DNA from: Desulfomicrobium macestii
GTDB taxonomy: Bacteria > Desulfobacterota > Desulfovibrionia > Desulfovibrionales > Desulfomicrobiaceae
Assembly: GCF_014873765.1 (NCBI RefSeq)
Contig: NZ_JADBGG010000002.1
Coordinates: forward strand, 62,001-126,000
DNA: 64,000 nt
Direction: 5' to 3'
Shown in pieces: positions 1 through 7,802 of the stretch; the stretch's first letter is position 1, and each line of letters starts with the position of its first letter. The position numbers were made by a program, and so were the translations under genes. A model generated the notes under the pieces. The model had not been told where the DNA came from. It worked only from the letters and a program-made list of their open reading frames with translations, and ran no database searches.

Positions 1-324
1 TTCCCACTGCTCGCGCTTCATGCGCATGATCAGGCCATCCTTGGTGATGCCGGCATTGTTGACCAGGAGTTCAAGGCTGACCTTGTCCTTGATCTGCGCG
101 GCAAAAAAATCGGCCACGGCGTCCCAGTCGCTGGCGTCGAGTTGAAAGCCCCGGGCCGCGCCGCCAGCGGCCGCGATTTCGGCGCACACTGCTTCAGCCA
201 GTTCCGGTCTGCTTACGTAGGTGAAATAAACCTGGTACCCCAAGCCTGCAAGTTTTTTTACGATCGCCTTGCCGATCCCTCTTGTGCCGCCGGTGACCAA
301 GGCGGTCCTGACCAGTTCGCTCAT
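1..324 (-). CDS. fabG: 3-oxoacyl-[acyl-carrier-protein] reductase, N-terminal part (cut by window edge)
   Basis: This is the first 108 residues of an NADPH-dependent short-chain dehydrogenase that reduces 3-oxoacyl-ACP in fatty-acid elongation. The cofactor-binding glycine motif TGGTRGIGKA lies at residues 11-20 and the structural LVNNAG motif at 87-92. The catalytic Ser-Tyr-Lys lie beyond base 1. The start is the ATG at 324, preceded by a GAGG ribosome site. It follows fabH by 55 bases, the usual plsX-fabH-fabG order, so the FabG assignment is firm although the family is broad. The stop codon is outside the window. Confidence 0.93.
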   Translation of the reverse strand, partial: MSELVRTALVTGGTRGIGKAIVKKLAGLGYQVYFTYVSRPELAEAVCAEIAAAGGAARGFQLDASDWDAVADFFAAQIKDKVSLELLVNNAGITKDGLIMRMKREQWE

Positions 325-379
325 GATTGACCTCGTGGTTTGCTTGAAATGTGCGAATTGAGTGGTTACTCAACGACCA

Positions 380-1369
380 CTAAAATTGCAACAAGGCCGA
401 TGCCCAGGTAAATCCGCCGCCAAAGGCCGTGAGCAGGACTTTCATGCCGGGCTGGATGCGGCCGCTGGCCACGGCTTCGGTCAGGGCGATGGGTATGGAA
501 GCTGCGGAAGTGTTTCCGATCCGGTCGACATTGACGTAGATTTTTTCCGAGTCCACGTTCAATTTTTTTCCGATGGCTTCGATGATCCGGATATTGGCCT
601 GGTGGGGGATGATGAGGTCGATGTCGTCCGTGGTCAGCCCGTTTTTCTCGAGCAGATTCGCGGAAATTTCCACCATGCAGCGTACGGCGTGCTTGAAGAC
701 GTCGCGTCCGTTCATTTCTACAAAATATTCCGGTCCGATGGTCTGGCCAAGGACCGGTTTGCACGCCGAGCCGCCACCGTGGACGGTCAGGAGGCTGCCC
801 ACGGAGCCGTCGGCCTTGAGCATGGCGTCGATGACCTTGACGCGTCCGGGGTTTGCCTGCCCGGTGACGATGGCCGCGCCCGCCCCGTCCCCGAAGAGCA
901 CGCAGGTGGTGCGGTCCTCGAAGTTGAGGCGCGAGGTGGTCACTTCACTGCCGACGATCAGGATCTTGGCGTCCGGGTACATGCAGGTGTAGGCCCGGGC
1001 AGTCTCCAGGCAATACAGAAAGCCGGAGCAGGCCGCGGCCAGATCGAAGGCCGGGATGCCCTTGAGACCCAGCATGTCTTGCAGCAGGCAGGCAGTGCTG
1101 GGCAGGTTGTAGTCTCCGGAAAATGTACCCACAAAAATATGCGTGAGGTCCTGGGCGGTCATTCCCGCGTTTTCCAGGGCATTGCATGCGGCATGGTAGG
1201 CCAGGACGGAGCAGGGCTCGTCGGCCTGGGCGAAATGTCTGGTTGCGATGCCGGTGCGCGTGCGAATCCATTCGTCGGAAGTGTCGACGATATGTTCCAG
1301 ATCAGAATTCGTTACGAGTGTCCGGGGCAGGTGCAAGCCCAGTCCCGAAATGAAGCACGGTGAAGACAT
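380..1369 (-). CDS. fabH: 3-oxoacyl-[acyl-carrier-protein] synthase III
   Basis: Condenses acetyl-CoA with malonyl-ACP to start fatty-acid synthesis. From the chosen start the protein has 329 residues, normal for FabH. The nucleophile Cys114 is in AAACSGF, the active-site His follows as IPHQAN near residue 255, and the Asn is in GNTSAAS near 285. A longer GTG-started frame reaches 1408, but its extra 13 residues have no family counterpart. The ATG at 1369 starts directly at the conserved beta-strand and has an AGGA upstream. It lies between plsX and fabG in one operon. Confidence 0.95.
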   Translation of the reverse strand: MSSPCFISGLGLHLPRTLVTNSDLEHIVDTSDEWIRTRTGIATRHFAQADEPCSVLAYHAACNALENAGMTAQDLTHIFVGTFSGDYNLPSTACLLQDMLGLKGIPAFDLAAACSGFLYCLETARAYTCMYPDAKILIVGSEVTTSRLNFEDRTTCVLFGDGAGAAIVTGQANPGRVKVIDAMLKADGSVGSLLTVHGGGSACKPVLGQTIGPEYFVEMNGRDVFKHAVRCMVEISANLLEKNGLTTDDIDLIIPHQANIRIIEAIGKKLNVDSEKIYVNVDRIGNTSAASIPIALTEAVASGRIQPGMKVLLTAFGGGFTWASALLQF

Positions 1370-1417
1370 GAGAGGATTCCTACATTCCCTTGAGGGGGGC
1401 TGCGTCACGTTGCAAAG

Positions 1418-2485
1418 CTAAAGGCCCGAGGCTTCCTGCTTGAGAGCGGAGGCCTTGCCGGTCCGGGAGAATAGGCTCAGTTCCGTGTTGGCGTGCAGGC
1501 CCTCCACGAGGTAGTCGTTGGCCTTTTTTTCGACGAAAATGGCGGCTTGTTGCAGTGCGGTGGTGATGGCCCGCGCGTTGGATTTGCCGTGGCAGACAAT
1601 GGCGATGCCGTTCAGGCCAAGTATGGGCGCGCCGCCGTATTCGGCGTAGTCGATTTTTTTGGCGAAACGTTTGAAGGCGGGCAGTGCGATGAGCGTTCCA
1701 AGACGCGACCAGATTGACTTCTTGAGCTCAGTCTTGAGCATGGAAGCCAAGGCCGAGCCCAGTCCTTCGCTCAGCTTCAGGGCCACGTTGCCGACGAAAC
1801 CGTCGCAGACGATGACATCGGTCTCGCCGGTGAAGACGTCACGGCCCTCGACGTTGCCGACAAAATTGAGAGAGGAGCCCTTCAGCAAGGTAAAGGCGTC
1901 CTTGGTCAGGCTGTTGCCTTTGCCTTCTTCCTCTCCGATGCTCAAGATGCCGACTTTCGGACTGGGTATGTCCAGCACGCAACGGGCCAGCACTTCGGCC
2001 ATGAGGCCGAACTGGACCAGATTGTACGGCTTGCAGTCCGCGTTGGCGCCCACGTCAATGAGCACGATGGGTTTTTTGAGGGTTGGCATGATGGAGGCCA
2101 GCGCCGGTCTGTCCACGCCGCTTATGCGCCCGAGGATGAACATTCCGCAGGCCAGGGCCGCTCCGGAGTTTCCGGCAGTGACCACTCCATGGGCCCGGCC
2201 TTCACGCACAAGGCGAAAGGCCACCTGCATGGAGCTGTCCTTCTTGCGCCTGAGCACATCAGAGGGCTTTTCTGCCATGCCGGCCACCTGGGTGGTGTGC
2301 ACGATTTCGAAACGCACGTCCGCATGGGCGTGCCTGTCCAATTCCTTGCGGATGGACGGTTCGTCGCCCACAAGGATGAGCCTGACCCCAGTCTCACGGG
2401 CAGCCGCGAGGGAGCCCGGAATGTTTATTTCCGGGCCGAAGTCTCCCCCCATGGCGTCCACGGCGAGACAGATGTCTTTAGGCAT
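1418..2485 (-). CDS. plsX: Phosphate acyltransferase PlsX
   Basis: Makes acyl-phosphate from acyl-ACP, the donor for the first acylation of glycerol-3-phosphate, so it links fatty-acid and phospholipid synthesis. The 355-residue protein begins MPKDICLAVDAMGGDFGPE, where AVDAMGGD is the family signature, and continues with the typical GNSGAA, LIDVGAN and VCDGFVGN segments. The frame stays open upstream to 2665, but those 60 codons overlap rpmF in another frame. The ATG at 2485 overlaps the rpmF stop by 8 bases (ATGCCTAA), which suggests translational coupling. Confidence 0.95.
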   Translation of the reverse strand: MPKDICLAVDAMGGDFGPEINIPGSLAAARETGVRLILVGDEPSIRKELDRHAHADVRFEIVHTTQVAGMAEKPSDVLRRKKDSSMQVAFRLVREGRAHGVVTAGNSGAALACGMFILGRISGVDRPALASIMPTLKKPIVLIDVGANADCKPYNLVQFGLMAEVLARCVLDIPSPKVGILSIGEEEGKGNSLTKDAFTLLKGSSLNFVGNVEGRDVFTGETDVIVCDGFVGNVALKLSEGLGSALASMLKTELKKSIWSRLGTLIALPAFKRFAKKIDYAEYGGAPILGLNGIAIVCHGKSNARAITTALQQAAIFVEKKANDYLVEGLHANTELSLFSRTGKASALKQEASGL

Positions 2486-2657
2486 CTGCAGCCTTGGTGT
2501 ACTGGCGTCCCTTGTATTTGCCGCAACCGGGGCAGATGCAGTGGGACAGGCTGGCTTCGCCGCATTCGCAGTACACGACGTTGGGGATGGCGACGTGGTC
2601 ATGGGAACGACGCATGTTTCTTCTGGACTTGGATGTTTTCTTCTTGGGCAATGGCAT
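2478..2657 (-). CDS. rpmF: 50S ribosomal protein L32
   Basis: A 59-residue protein beginning MPLPKKKTSKSRRNMRRSHD, the L32 signature. It carries the cysteine (zinc-binding) form: Cys30 and Cys32, then Cys40, Cys42 and CPGC at 43-46. The start at 2657 follows GAGGTG by five bases. It sits between the DUF177 gene (26-base gap) and plsX (8-base overlap), the conserved bacterial order. L32 has both zinc and zinc-free forms; this is the zinc form, with a slightly unusual first pair (CxC rather than CxxC). Confidence 0.95.
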   Translation of the reverse strand: MPLPKKKTSKSRRNMRRSHDHVAIPNVVYCECGEASLSHCICPGCGKYKGRQYTKAADA

Positions 2658-2683
2658 GATGGCACCTCTATCTTGAAAGCGAT

Positions 2684-3214
2684 CTAATTGGTTTTGATTT
2701 TAAGGCCTTGCAACGCTCTGGCCAAGGGCGATTGGCTGTCCGGGTTGCTGCAGGCGCATGATTCCAGGTTCCTGTTTTTTCCGCATTGCGGGCATAGCCC
2801 CAAACACGTGTCGGCGCAAAGTATTTTTTCGGGCAGGGCCAGCAGGAATTCTTCCCACAAAAGGCCCGTCGCGTCCAACTCCCAGCCTGTGTCGATGTTG
2901 CGCAGGTGGCTGGGCTCGTCATCGATCAGGTCCACGTCCTCGTGGGCTTCAAAGGTGTCGAAGTCGTGATCGATGACCACTTCGGCATCTTCAAGGCATC
3001 GGTGACACACGGTTCTGACGGTGCCGCCGATATGGCCCTGAATCAGGTATCCGTCCGGCTGGGGGACGATGCTCAGCGTGGCCGAGAGAGGCGTGACGAC
3101 TTCCATGTCATAGTGGAACTCCTGCCAGAGCTCACGCCAGACGTCCTGGTCGTCAAATGAAAATTCCCGACCTTGTGCCGGGAGATTCGTCAGTCCAATC
3201 CAATGTTCAACCAT
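2684..3214 (-). CDS. DUF177 family protein (YceD-like)
   Basis: A 176-residue protein of the DUF177/YceD family, which is almost always encoded just before rpmF and has been linked to 23S rRNA processing in other bacteria. Visible features are CHRC at about residues 70-73, which may bind metal, an acidic middle part (DVDLIDDEP) and a cysteine-rich end with CPQCGKNRN and CAC. It is the first gene of the operon: a TTGACA/TATACA promoter lies just upstream and GAGGTG precedes the ATG. Biochemical role in this organism is inferred only from position and family. Confidence 0.88.
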   Translation of the reverse strand: MVEHWIGLTNLPAQGREFSFDDQDVWRELWQEFHYDMEVVTPLSATLSIVPQPDGYLIQGHIGGTVRTVCHRCLEDAEVVIDHDFDTFEAHEDVDLIDDEPSHLRNIDTGWELDATGLLWEEFLLALPEKILCADTCLGLCPQCGKNRNLESCACSNPDSQSPLARALQGLKIKTN

Positions 3215-3236
3215 GTGTGCACCTCGAAACGGGACG

Positions 3237-3264
3237 TGTATATGGGGATTCTTTTTCCTGTCAA
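3237..3264 (-). promoter_or_regulatory. Sigma70-type promoter of the DUF177-rpmF-plsX-fabH-fabG operon
   Basis: On the minus strand TTGACA (3264-3259), a 16-base spacer and TATACA (3242-3237) form a near-consensus promoter. The predicted start is near 3230, about 16 bases before the ATG at 3214. Confidence 0.7.
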
Positions 3265-3274
3265 GGATTTTTAC

Positions 3275-3303
3275 TTGCCATCCCCGGCGTCCGGATATAT
3301 GGG
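3275..3303 (+). promoter_or_regulatory. Possible rpmB promoter
   Basis: TTGCCA (3275-3280), a 17-base spacer and TATGGG (3298-3303), or TATATG at 15 bases, run opposite to the lipid operon promoter. The same TTGCCA-N17 arrangement precedes rpsU and the DEAD-box helicase. The -10 element is weak. Confidence 0.35.
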
Positions 3304-3409
3304 TCCAAATTCCTCTGGCGGCAAATCATGATCATGGCCGGCCGGAAAGTCTCGGAGCTGCCAGGCCATGACAGCTTAAGATATCAAAGCACTATTTTAG
3401 GAGGACGTT

Positions 3410-3610
3410 ATGTCAAAAGTTTGCGATATTTGCGGGAAGGGCCCTCAGGTCGGCAACAATGTCAGCCATGCCAACAACAAGACCAAGCGGCGCTTCATGC
3501 CCAATCTTCAGTCTGTCCGCGCTCAGCTGAAGTCCGGCGAAGTGAAGCGGATGAAGGTCTGCACCCAGTGCATTCGTTCCGGTGCCGTGAACAAGCCTGC
3601 AGTCAACTAG
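3410..3610 (+). CDS. rpmB: 50S ribosomal protein L28
   Basis: A 66-residue basic protein starting [20 protein letters not shown], typical of the zinc-type L28: CDIC at residues 5-8 pairs with CTQC at about 51-54. A strong TAGGAGG ribosome site precedes the ATG. It is a single-gene unit, divergent from the lipid operon and closed by a hairpin terminator 20 bases after the stop. Confidence 0.96.
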   Translation: MSKVCDICGKGPQVGNNVSHANNKTKRRFMPNLQSVRAQLKSGEVKRMKVCTQCIRSGAVNKPAVN

Positions 3611-3630
3611 GCTTCCCCGTTTTTCAACAA

Positions 3631-3658
3631 AAAAGGCGACCATGAGTCGCCTTTTTTG
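3631..3658 (+). terminator. Intrinsic terminator after rpmB
   Basis: A perfect ten-base stem AAAAGGCGAC/GTCGCCTTTT with a CATGA loop is followed by more Ts. The A-run on the left arm means it can also work leftwards for sodB, which ends at 3671. Confidence 0.85.
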
Positions 3659-3670
3659 TTGCCTGCCGTC

Positions 3671-4267
3671 CTACTTGGCCAACTGTTGGTTGACAAACTC
3701 CCAGTTGACCAGCTTGTCCAGAAAATCCTGCAGATAATCGGCCCGTCGGTTCTGGTAATCAAGGTAGTATGCGTGCTCCCAGACATCGGCGGTGAGCAGG
3801 GCCTTGGCGCCATGCACCATGGGCGTGTCGGCGTTGCCGGTCTTCATGATCTCGAGCTTCCCATCCTTTTCCACCAGCCAGGCCCATCCGCTTCCAAACT
3901 GGGTCATACCGGCTTCCTTGAAGGCCTTGGCGAAATTTTCGTAGTTGCCGAATGCCTTGTCGATGCCTGTCGCCACGGCTCCGGTGGGTGCTCCGCCACC
4001 GCCGGCCTTCATGCAGCGCCAGTAGAAAGAGTGGTTCCAGACTTGGGCCGCGTTGTTGAAAATGCCTGCCTTGGAGGGATCGCCCGCCGTGGCCATGACA
4101 ATTTCCCGCAGCGTCTGTCCTTCGAAATCCGTGCCCGCGATCAGCTTGTTGGTGTTGTCGATGTAGAGCTGATGGTGTTTGCCATGATGAAAGTCAAAGG
4201 TCTTGGCGCTGATGCACGGGCTTAAAGCGTCCTTGGCGTAGGGGAGATCCGGGAGCACGAAGATCAT
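3671..4267 (-). CDS. sodB: Superoxide dismutase, iron type
   Basis: Converts superoxide to peroxide and oxygen in the cytoplasm. The 198-residue protein has all four metal ligands: His near 27-28 in FDFHHGKHH, His in VWNHSFYW, and Asp and His in DVWEHAYYLDYQNRR. The residues AAQVWNHSFYW and FGSGWAWLV favour iron over manganese. The ATG at 4267 follows GGAGG at a good distance. It is a stand-alone gene and belongs functionally with the rubrerythrin, Tpx and ferritin genes elsewhere in the window. No signal peptide is seen. Confidence 0.94.
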   Translation of the reverse strand: MIFVLPDLPYAKDALSPCISAKTFDFHHGKHHQLYIDNTNKLIAGTDFEGQTLREIVMATAGDPSKAGIFNNAAQVWNHSFYWRCMKAGGGGAPTGAVATGIDKAFGNYENFAKAFKEAGMTQFGSGWAWLVEKDGKLEIMKTGNADTPMVHGAKALLTADVWEHAYYLDYQNRRADYLQDFLDKLVNWEFVNQQLAK

Positions 4268-4429
4268 ACAAGCCTCCTATTTAATGTATAGAACGTGATG
4301 CCAATCCGAGCGCGATTCCTGCCCGGAGAGCGGGCAGGGCGTGGAAATTGGAAGGTAGTTCAAAGTGAATCAATGACAGTAATCTGTCAACAGGAGGACG
4401 CGAAAATGTGTGCTCACTTCGAGGCGTGA

Positions 4430-5560
4430 TCAGTACAGGACAAACTTGGCCAGGCGGCCGTCAAGGCCACCGTTCTTGAGGGGTTTTTTCCATTCCGGCT
4501 TCAGGCCGATGCATTTGAGCCAGGCCCTGTCCCCGAAGTAGACGTACGCCGTGGAGCCGGAGCACTGCCGCTTCAGGTGATCTCCGAACATCTTGAACCA
4601 CGGGGCCATGTCTTCGCTTTTGCCCAGCCGGATGCCGTAGGGGGGATTGCAGATGATGGTCGTGCCGGTCATGTCGCTCCGCTCGAAAAAGTCCCGGCGT
4701 CCGACGATCACCTCATCCCCGCCGGGCAGCCTGGACATGTTGGTCCGCGTGGCTTCCACCGCGACGGGGTCGATGTCGCTTCCGCGCAGGTCGGCTTCAA
4801 GCTCCACGGTGGTTTCGGCGGCGAGTTCCAGATCCCAGAGCCGGGGGTTGAAATCAGGCAGCCGGTTGAAGCCGAATTTGCGGCGCAGCAGTCCGGCCGG
4901 CAGGTTGGTGGCATGCATGAAGGCTTCGCACAGAATGGTCCCCGAACCGCAGAGTGGATCAATGAGGGGGGATTTGCCGTCCCAGCCGCTCATGCGGATA
5001 ATCGCCGCCGCCACGGTTTCGTTCATGGGCGCTTCCACGCTTTGCACGCGGTAGCCGCGCCGGTGCATGGACCCGCCGGAGACGTCAAGGCTGATCGTGC
5101 CCACGTCTTCGTGGATGTGCAGATGCAGCCACAGGTCCGGGTCGCGGGGGTCGACGCTGGGCCTTATGCCCGTGTGATCCCGGAACCAGTCCGCCACGGC
5201 GTCTTTGAGTTTCAGGCCCGCGTACTGGGAATGGCCGATGGCGCTCTTGGAGACGTTGGCGAAGATGGCGAAAGTCTGATCCGCGTTCAGAAAGTCCGTC
5301 CAACGGATGGCCATGCCTGCGTTGTATAGATCCTGGTCCGCCGGGCATGCGAAACGCGCCAGCGGAGCCAGCACGCGCGAGATCAGTCGCGCGCGGTAAA
5401 CGATGCGGTAGAGAGTCCGGGCAGAGGCCTTGAAGTGCACGTAGCGAAAGCCGCATACGCAGTCGGTGGCCCCGAGTTCCTGCAGTTCGGTCTGGGCCAG
5501 ATTCTCGATGCCGTCCGCCACTTGGGCGGTATAGGTGTTGTGAAGCTGATAGTCGTACAT
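4430..5560 (-). CDS. THUMP-domain class I SAM-dependent RNA methyltransferase (RlmL N-domain/UPF0020 type)
   Basis: A 376-residue putative guanine-N2 methyltransferase for 23S rRNA. The first ~160 residues fit the THUMP RNA-binding fold. The catalytic part has the DPLCGSGTILCEA motif I and the NPPYGIRLG motif IV, the signature of N2/N6 base methylation. The open frame extends to 5647 as a run of His-Leu-Val units, but that stretch is a 9-bp DNA repeat and also contains the gltX terminator. The ATG at 5560 (AAGG eight bases upstream) is therefore preferred. Whether it equals RlmL or the related YcbY/YpsC group is not settled. Confidence 0.85.
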   Translation of the reverse strand: MYDYQLHNTYTAQVADGIENLAQTELQELGATDCVCGFRYVHFKASARTLYRIVYRARLISRVLAPLARFACPADQDLYNAGMAIRWTDFLNADQTFAIFANVSKSAIGHSQYAGLKLKDAVADWFRDHTGIRPSVDPRDPDLWLHLHIHEDVGTISLDVSGGSMHRRGYRVQSVEAPMNETVAAAIIRMSGWDGKSPLIDPLCGSGTILCEAFMHATNLPAGLLRRKFGFNRLPDFNPRLWDLELAAETTVELEADLRGSDIDPVAVEATRTNMSRLPGGDEVIVGRRDFFERSDMTGTTIICNPPYGIRLGKSEDMAPWFKMFGDHLKRQCSGSTAYVYFGDRAWLKCIGLKPEWKKPLKNGGLDGRLAKFVLY

Positions 5561-5564
5561 GGAG

Positions 5565-5605
5565 TGGACCTTGTGGACGAGATGGACGAGATGGACGAGG
5601 TGGAC
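5565..5605 (+). repeat. Five-copy 9-bp tandem repeat (TGGAC-N4)
   Basis: TGGAC occurs at 5565, 5574, 5583, 5592 and 5601, exactly 9 bases apart, most copies reading TGGACGAGA or similar. The array lies between the gltX terminator and the methyltransferase start, that is, in the methyltransferase leader. Confidence 0.85.
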
Positions 5606-5622
5606 TCGTCCGGCAGGTCTGG

Positions 5623-5644
5623 AAAAGGCCCGGTTTCCCGGGCC
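5623..5644 (-). terminator. Intrinsic terminator after gltX
   Basis: On the minus strand GGCCCGG, a GAAA loop and CCGGGCC are followed by TTTT. It begins six bases after the gltX stop. It separates gltX from the methyltransferase gene and argues against the longer methyltransferase start. Confidence 0.8.
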
Positions 5645-5649
5645 CATGA

Positions 5650-7044
5650 TTACAGGGTCAGGGCCTTGCGGAAACGTTCCAGGGTGCGCTCGCGCCCAAG
5701 AACTTCCATGGTTTCAAAGAGGCCCGGGCTCATGGTCGTGCCGGTGATGGCCACACGAATGGGCTGGGCCAGCGCCTTGAACTTGAGACCTGTCTCTTCC
5801 AGATAGGCGTTCACCATTTCTTCGAGGCCCTTGTGGTCAAAGGCCGGCAGCGCTTGCATGCGTTCGGCCAGGACAGCAAGATGCTCCCGTGTTTCGGGAG
5901 TGAGGAATTTGGTCACCGCCGCCTCGGCGTACGGCAGGCTCTGGGCATCATGCAGGAAAAAAGTCGCCTGCTCAGCCATTTCCTTGAGGGTCTTGGCCCT
6001 GGACTGGAAAAGGGGCACGATGGCCTCAAGATAGTCCCGTGCCGGTTCAAAGTCCGTGGTCTGCCGGATCATTTCGTCCAGCAGGCCCGCGAGCCTTGGC
6101 ACATCGCCGATCTTGATGAAGTGGCTGTTGGTCCAGTTGAGCTTGTCCATATCAAAGACCGAGGCCGATTTGCCAAGGCCGTCAAAAGAGAATTTCTCCA
6201 GCAGTTCGGCCATGGTGAAGAGCTCGTCATCACCGTGAGACCAGCCCAGACGCACCAGATAACTGAGCATGGCCTCGGGCAGGTAGCCAAGATCCCTGTA
6301 CATCATGACCGAGGTCGCGCCGTGGCGCTTGCTCATCTTTTTCTTGTCGGGGCCAAGGATCATGGGCACGTGGCCGAACTTGGGCAGCGGAAAGCCCAGC
6401 GCCTCGTAGATGAGGATTTGCTTGGGCGTGTTGTTCTGGTGGTCGTCGCCACGCAGGACGTGGGTGACGCCCATGAGCGCATCGTCCACGACCACGGCCA
6501 TCTGATAGATGGAGGAGCCGTCGGCCCGGCGGATGATGAAATCGTCCATTTCCTGCACATCCCAGGCGATGGGACCCTTGACGGTGTCGTCAAAAACCAC
6601 CTTGCCCGAAAGGGGAGTCTTGAAGCGGACCACCCGCCCCGGACCGGGCCCAAGACCCAGCTCCCGGCACTTGCCGTTGTATTTGGGTTTGAGTCCCGCG
6701 GCGCGGGCCGTCTCGCGCATCTCTTCAACTTCTTCGGGCGTACAGGAGCAGTAGTAGGCCTTGCCCGTTTCCACGAGCTTGTCCACGTAGCTGTTGTAGA
6801 GGTCGCCGCGCTCGCTCTGAAAATAGGGGCCTTCGTCGAAATCAAGGCCCAGCCAGTGCATGGCGTCAATGATGGCGTCGGTCATTTCCTGGGTCGAGCG
6901 GGCCTGGTCCGTGTCCTCGATGCGCAGGATGAACTTGCCGCCGTTCTGGCGGGCGTACAGATAATTGAAAAGCGCCGTGCGGGCGCCTCCGATATGCAGA
7001 TACCCCGTGGGACTGGGGGGGAAACGGGTCACTATTTGAGTCAT
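5650..7044 (-). CDS. gltX: Glutamyl-tRNA synthetase
   Basis: Charges tRNA-Glu with glutamate. The 464-residue class I synthetase has the HIGH-type motif PPSPTGYLHIGGA at residues 10-22 and the KMSKR motif near 236-240. A cysteine/histidine-containing insert (YYCSCTPEE) lies near residue 100. The ATG at 7044 is preceded by GGAAGAG. A terminator-shaped hairpin with an eight-T run ends only 11 bases before the ATG, so transcripts from any upstream promoter must pass it; this could regulate the gene. Whether the enzyme is discriminating for tRNA-Gln cannot be told from sequence reading. Confidence 0.96.
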   Translation of the reverse strand: MTQIVTRFPPSPTGYLHIGGARTALFNYLYARQNGGKFILRIEDTDQARSTQEMTDAIIDAMHWLGLDFDEGPYFQSERGDLYNSYVDKLVETGKAYYCSCTPEEVEEMRETARAAGLKPKYNGKCRELGLGPGPGRVVRFKTPLSGKVVFDDTVKGPIAWDVQEMDDFIIRRADGSSIYQMAVVVDDALMGVTHVLRGDDHQNNTPKQILIYEALGFPLPKFGHVPMILGPDKKKMSKRHGATSVMMYRDLGYLPEAMLSYLVRLGWSHGDDELFTMAELLEKFSFDGLGKSASVFDMDKLNWTNSHFIKIGDVPRLAGLLDEMIRQTTDFEPARDYLEAIVPLFQSRAKTLKEMAEQATFFLHDAQSLPYAEAAVTKFLTPETREHLAVLAERMQALPAFDHKGLEEMVNAYLEETGLKFKALAQPIRVAITGTTMSPGLFETMEVLGRERTLERFRKALTL

Positions 7045-7055
7045 GTTGCTCTTCC

Positions 7056-7080
7056 AAAAAAAACGGCGAAAAATACGCCG
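7056..7080 (-). terminator. Terminator-like hairpin in the gltX leader
   Basis: Minus strand: CGGCG, loop TATTTTT, CGCCG, then eight Ts, ending 11 bases before the gltX ATG. The segment ACGCCG (complement of 7112-7117) upstream can pair with CGGCGT of the left arm, a possible antiterminator. It could simply end the Nfu transcript, but then gltX has no room for its own promoter. Confidence 0.6.
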
Positions 7081-7178
7081 GCTGGTCCCGCACCCGGACC
7101 TTTCGGCCTGGCGGCGTGGGATGAATGTTGCGTATGAAATATGCGGCCGGATTTTTCCGGTCGGGTGTCCTGGTCCGG

Positions 7179-7400
7179 CTAGACGGCTTCGACGGCCTTG
7201 ACGCCGGGGACCATCTTCTTGACGGCGCGTTCGATGCTGCTCTTGAGCGTCATTTGCGACATGGGGCAGCCCTTGCAGGCTCCGGTCATGCGCACCTGCA
7301 CGATGCCGCTGGGCAGAATGTCCACCAGTTCAACGTAGCCGCCGTCGGCCTGCAGAATTGGGCGCACGGTATCGAGCGCCTTTTCGACCTGGTCTCGCAT
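7179..7400 (-). CDS. NifU C-terminal-domain (Nfu-type) iron-sulfur scaffold protein
   Basis: A 73-residue Nfu-domain protein that carries Fe-S clusters to client proteins. The cluster-binding CxxC motif is ACKGCPMSQMTL at about residues 41-52, and the flanking LQADGGYVELV is characteristic. It is only the C-terminal domain of NifU; no IscU-like or central domain is present, as is common for stand-alone Nfu. It lies 48 bases downstream of the FTR catalytic subunit gene, so the three small genes probably form one redox/Fe-S unit. Confidence 0.9.
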   Translation of the reverse strand: MRDQVEKALDTVRPILQADGGYVELVDILPSGIVQVRMTGACKGCPMSQMTLKSSIERAVKKMVPGVKAVEAV

Positions 7401-7448
7401 GGCTTGCTCCGGGGCTGGCGCATCGGAAACAGCGTCAGCCGATCTCGA

Positions 7449-7802
7449 TCATTCTTCGAAAAGAAGGCCCGCCATCAGCTTCTCAGGATCGCGCCGTTCG
7501 GGGACGGTTTCCTGGGGGACGCTTCCTTCGTTCCATTCCTTGGAAACGTAAAGCCCGCAGTAACAGGCTCCGAATTCGGCCACATCGGGCTCGCGGTACA
7601 CGCAGGGGCAGAGAATGTCCTGATCCAGTTCGCGCTTGCCCGAAGCCAGGCGGCAGGGGCAGGCCATGTAGCCATATCGTTCGCGGTTGATCAGCAGACT
7701 TTCCATGAGGTCAAGAACAAAAGCCTTGTCCTTGTTGAAGAAATAGCCTTTGGCTTCCTGCAGGGGCCGCAGTTTTTCGTAAAGTTCTTCGGGAGTCATC
7801 AT
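7449..7802 (-). CDS. Ferredoxin:thioredoxin reductase catalytic subunit-like protein
   Basis: A 117-residue protein of the FTR catalytic subunit family, which passes electrons from ferredoxin through a 4Fe-4S cluster to a disulfide. The signature cysteines are all visible: ACPCRLASG, ILCPCVYREPD and FGACYCGLYV, three CxC pairs giving four cluster ligands and the redox disulfide. No variable FTR subunit is encoded nearby. Its start overlaps the stop of the glutaredoxin gene (ATGA), so that protein is the most likely partner or target. This is an inference from coupling. Confidence 0.88.
   Translation of the reverse strand: MMTPEELYEKLRPLQEAKGYFFNKDKAFVLDLMESLLINRERYGYMACPCRLASGKRELDQDILCPCVYREPDVAEFGACYCGLYVSKEWNEGSVPQETVPERRDPEKLMAGLLFEE

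Noticed and set aside
7045-7178. gltX leader as a T-box riboswitch
   Set aside because: I could not find the conserved T-box sequence or a specifier loop; only the terminator and generic hairpins are visible.
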